Positions 8,673 to 9,166 of a stretch of 9,166 nucleotides of DNA are shown here, in pieces. Position numbers and translations under genes: made by a program. Position 1 is the stretch's first letter, and each line of letters starts with the position of its first letter. Under the pieces are notes generated by a model. The model had not been told where the DNA came from, made no database searches, and saw only the letters and a list, made by a program, of their open reading frames with translations. The stretch is taken from positions 1-9,166 of the forward strand of contig JBJELF010000129.1 in NCBI GenBank assembly GCA_051879015.1, in the 5' to 3' direction. The stretch is from JBJELF01 sp051879015 (lineage in GTDB: Bacteria > Bacillota > Clostridia > Lachnospirales > Lachnospiraceae).

Positions 8673-8716
8673 ATCATAACATATTTTTAAGATAATGTAC
8701 ATGATACCAACGTCAA
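8673..8716 (-). promoter_or_regulatory. Candidate sigma-A promoter(s) of the protein A-B-C locus
   Basis: On the minus strand there is TATGAT (8673-8678), five of six matches to the -10 consensus, 17 bp downstream of TGTACA (8696-8701, four of six). A second option just upstream is TTGACG (8711-8716) with TATCTT (8689-8694) at 16 bp. Either would give a leader of roughly 45-60 nt before the ATG at 8621. The TGTACA lies in an 8-bp palindrome, ATGTACAT. In such AT-rich sequence, chance matches are common. Confidence 0.45.
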
Positions 8717-8860
8717 AAAATCTTACCTTTCATTCCTGTCAAAATATGTAGGACTTTTGAATCCATTCCAACACGAAAAATAACTTAAATAGAATGAATT
8801 AGAGATATTTTTCAGATTGCGAAACAATCCTTATTTCACCATTCTTCATTCTCTGTCATA

Positions 8861-8906
8861 TTATAAACTGGACAGTTAAAAATTACATTAACTGTCCAGT
8901 TTATAA
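8861..8906 (+). promoter_or_regulatory. Perfect 19-bp inverted repeat, probable operator of the ymaF-like gene
   Basis: Arms 8861-8879 and 8888-8906 are perfectly complementary with an 8-nt spacer. Each arm itself contains a smaller palindrome of the form AACTG-NN-CAGTT (8866-8877 and 8890-8901), so the element reads as two copies of one operator with centres 24 bp apart. The left arm overlaps a -10-like TATTAT (8859-8864), so a bound repressor could block initiation. No T-tract follows on either strand, which argues against a terminator. Dimeric repressors of the TetR kind bind palindromes of this shape, but the regulator is not in the window. A leader-RNA hairpin is the alternative. Confidence 0.7.
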
Positions 8907-8931
8907 ACAAAAAAGAAAAAGGAGCTTAACC

Positions 8932-9166
8932 ATGTATAACAAACCATACGACTGCGGCAAACAGGAACATGTCCATGAAATCACCGGAAGCACGAAAATC
9001 TTTAATGAATGTGGCGACTGTCACAACCATAGATTCTGTACAGTATCCGGAGAAGCCATATATACCAACGACAAGCGTGATCACTTCCATGAAGTTAAAT
9101 TTCATACCGACTTTGCCGATGAGCATTTCCATGAATTTTGTGGAAAAACTTCGGGTGCCATTAATG
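8932..9166 (+). CDS. ymaF: YmaF-family histidine-rich protein, 3' partial
   Basis: The first 78 codons are present and the window ends inside the gene; B. subtilis YmaF is roughly twice this long. The family hallmarks are clear: repeated His-x-His pairs (HVHE 13-16, HNHRF 31-35, HFHE 51-54, HFHE 65-68), a GST motif (19-21), SGEAI (39-43) and GKTSGAI (71-77). It also carries a C-x-x-C (27-30) and further cysteines at 8, 36 and 70, which with the paired histidines suggest metal binding (inference). The family's function is not established. The start at 8932 is supported by GGAG seven bases upstream (8921-8924). The 19-bp inverted repeat just upstream suggests repressor control. There is no signal peptide or membrane segment. 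It is transcribed away from the large locus, so probably unrelated to it. The gene symbol is by family resemblance. Confidence 0.88.
   Translation, partial: MYNKPYDCGKQEHVHEITGSTKIFNECGDCHNHRFCTVSGEAIYTNDKRDHFHEVKFHTDFADEHFHEFCGKTSGAIN

Larger units (their letters stand above)
8622..8931. other. Divergent intergenic region
   Basis: About 310 bp between two outward-facing genes. It holds the candidate promoter of the minus-strand locus (8673-8716) and the 19-bp inverted repeat of the plus-strand gene (8861-8906). The AT-rich stretch between them (about 8720-8858) shows no ORF, RNA gene or further repeat that I can support. Confidence 0.7.

Noticed and set aside
8926..9132. 68-residue minus-strand ORF with membrane-like segments
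   Set aside because: Antisense shadow of the YmaF-family gene, whose plus-strand frame has a good ribosome binding site and clear family motifs.

Overview
The window is AT-rich, low-GC Gram-positive DNA, most likely from an anaerobic gut-type member of the Clostridia (Lachnospiraceae-like). This is inferred from base composition, strong purine-rich ribosome binding sites, an orphan-looking thiM and a YmaF-family gene. No rRNA or other phylogenetic marker is present, so the assignment is tentative. The sequence contains a run of exactly 100 Ns (6208-6307), which looks like a scaffold placeholder of unknown true length.

Layout. (1) 1-139: a short leader with a 12-bp GC-rich hairpin and no convincing TPP riboswitch. 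(2) 140-982 (+): thiM, hydroxyethylthiazole kinase (thiamine salvage), complete. (3) 983-1191: a convergent intergenic region with nested, mutually exclusive stems and a T-tract, probably the thiM terminator. (4) 1192-8621 (-): a three-part locus that fills most of the window. In transcription order it has a charged, coiled-coil and winged-helix-like protein (A, 8621 into the gap), a very large P-loop NTPase (B, from the gap to 2444) and a 365-residue protein with a C-terminal HEPN-like R-x4-H motif (C, 2289-1192). (5) 8622-8931: a divergent intergenic region with a candidate promoter for the minus-strand locus and a perfect 19-bp inverted repeat in front of the plus-strand gene. (6) 8932-9166 (+): the first 78 codons of a YmaF-family gene, cut by the window edge.

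Neither a stop for A nor a start for B is visible. Both reading frames run open into the gap, and both gap-flanking protein segments are polar linker-like sequence. A and B may therefore be one polypeptide of more than 2,000 residues; automated calling through the Ns would instead give two overlapping genes with false ends.

The A-B-C locus is the most interesting part. A large STAND/archaeal-ATPase-like NTPase (Walker A GGRQLGKS, Walker B LLLLLDEAD, then an NYFPGLIQLYC segment), a long helical N-terminal region, a DNA-binding-like domain and a downstream HEPN-like protein make a plausible sensor-ATPase-RNase conflict or defence module. I do not recognise it as a named system, and its function is inference. 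Between B and C there is a 28-codon fragment resembling the C-terminal tail of a SpoIIE/PP2C phosphatase, and a long hairpin. Both suggest the B-C junction has been rearranged.
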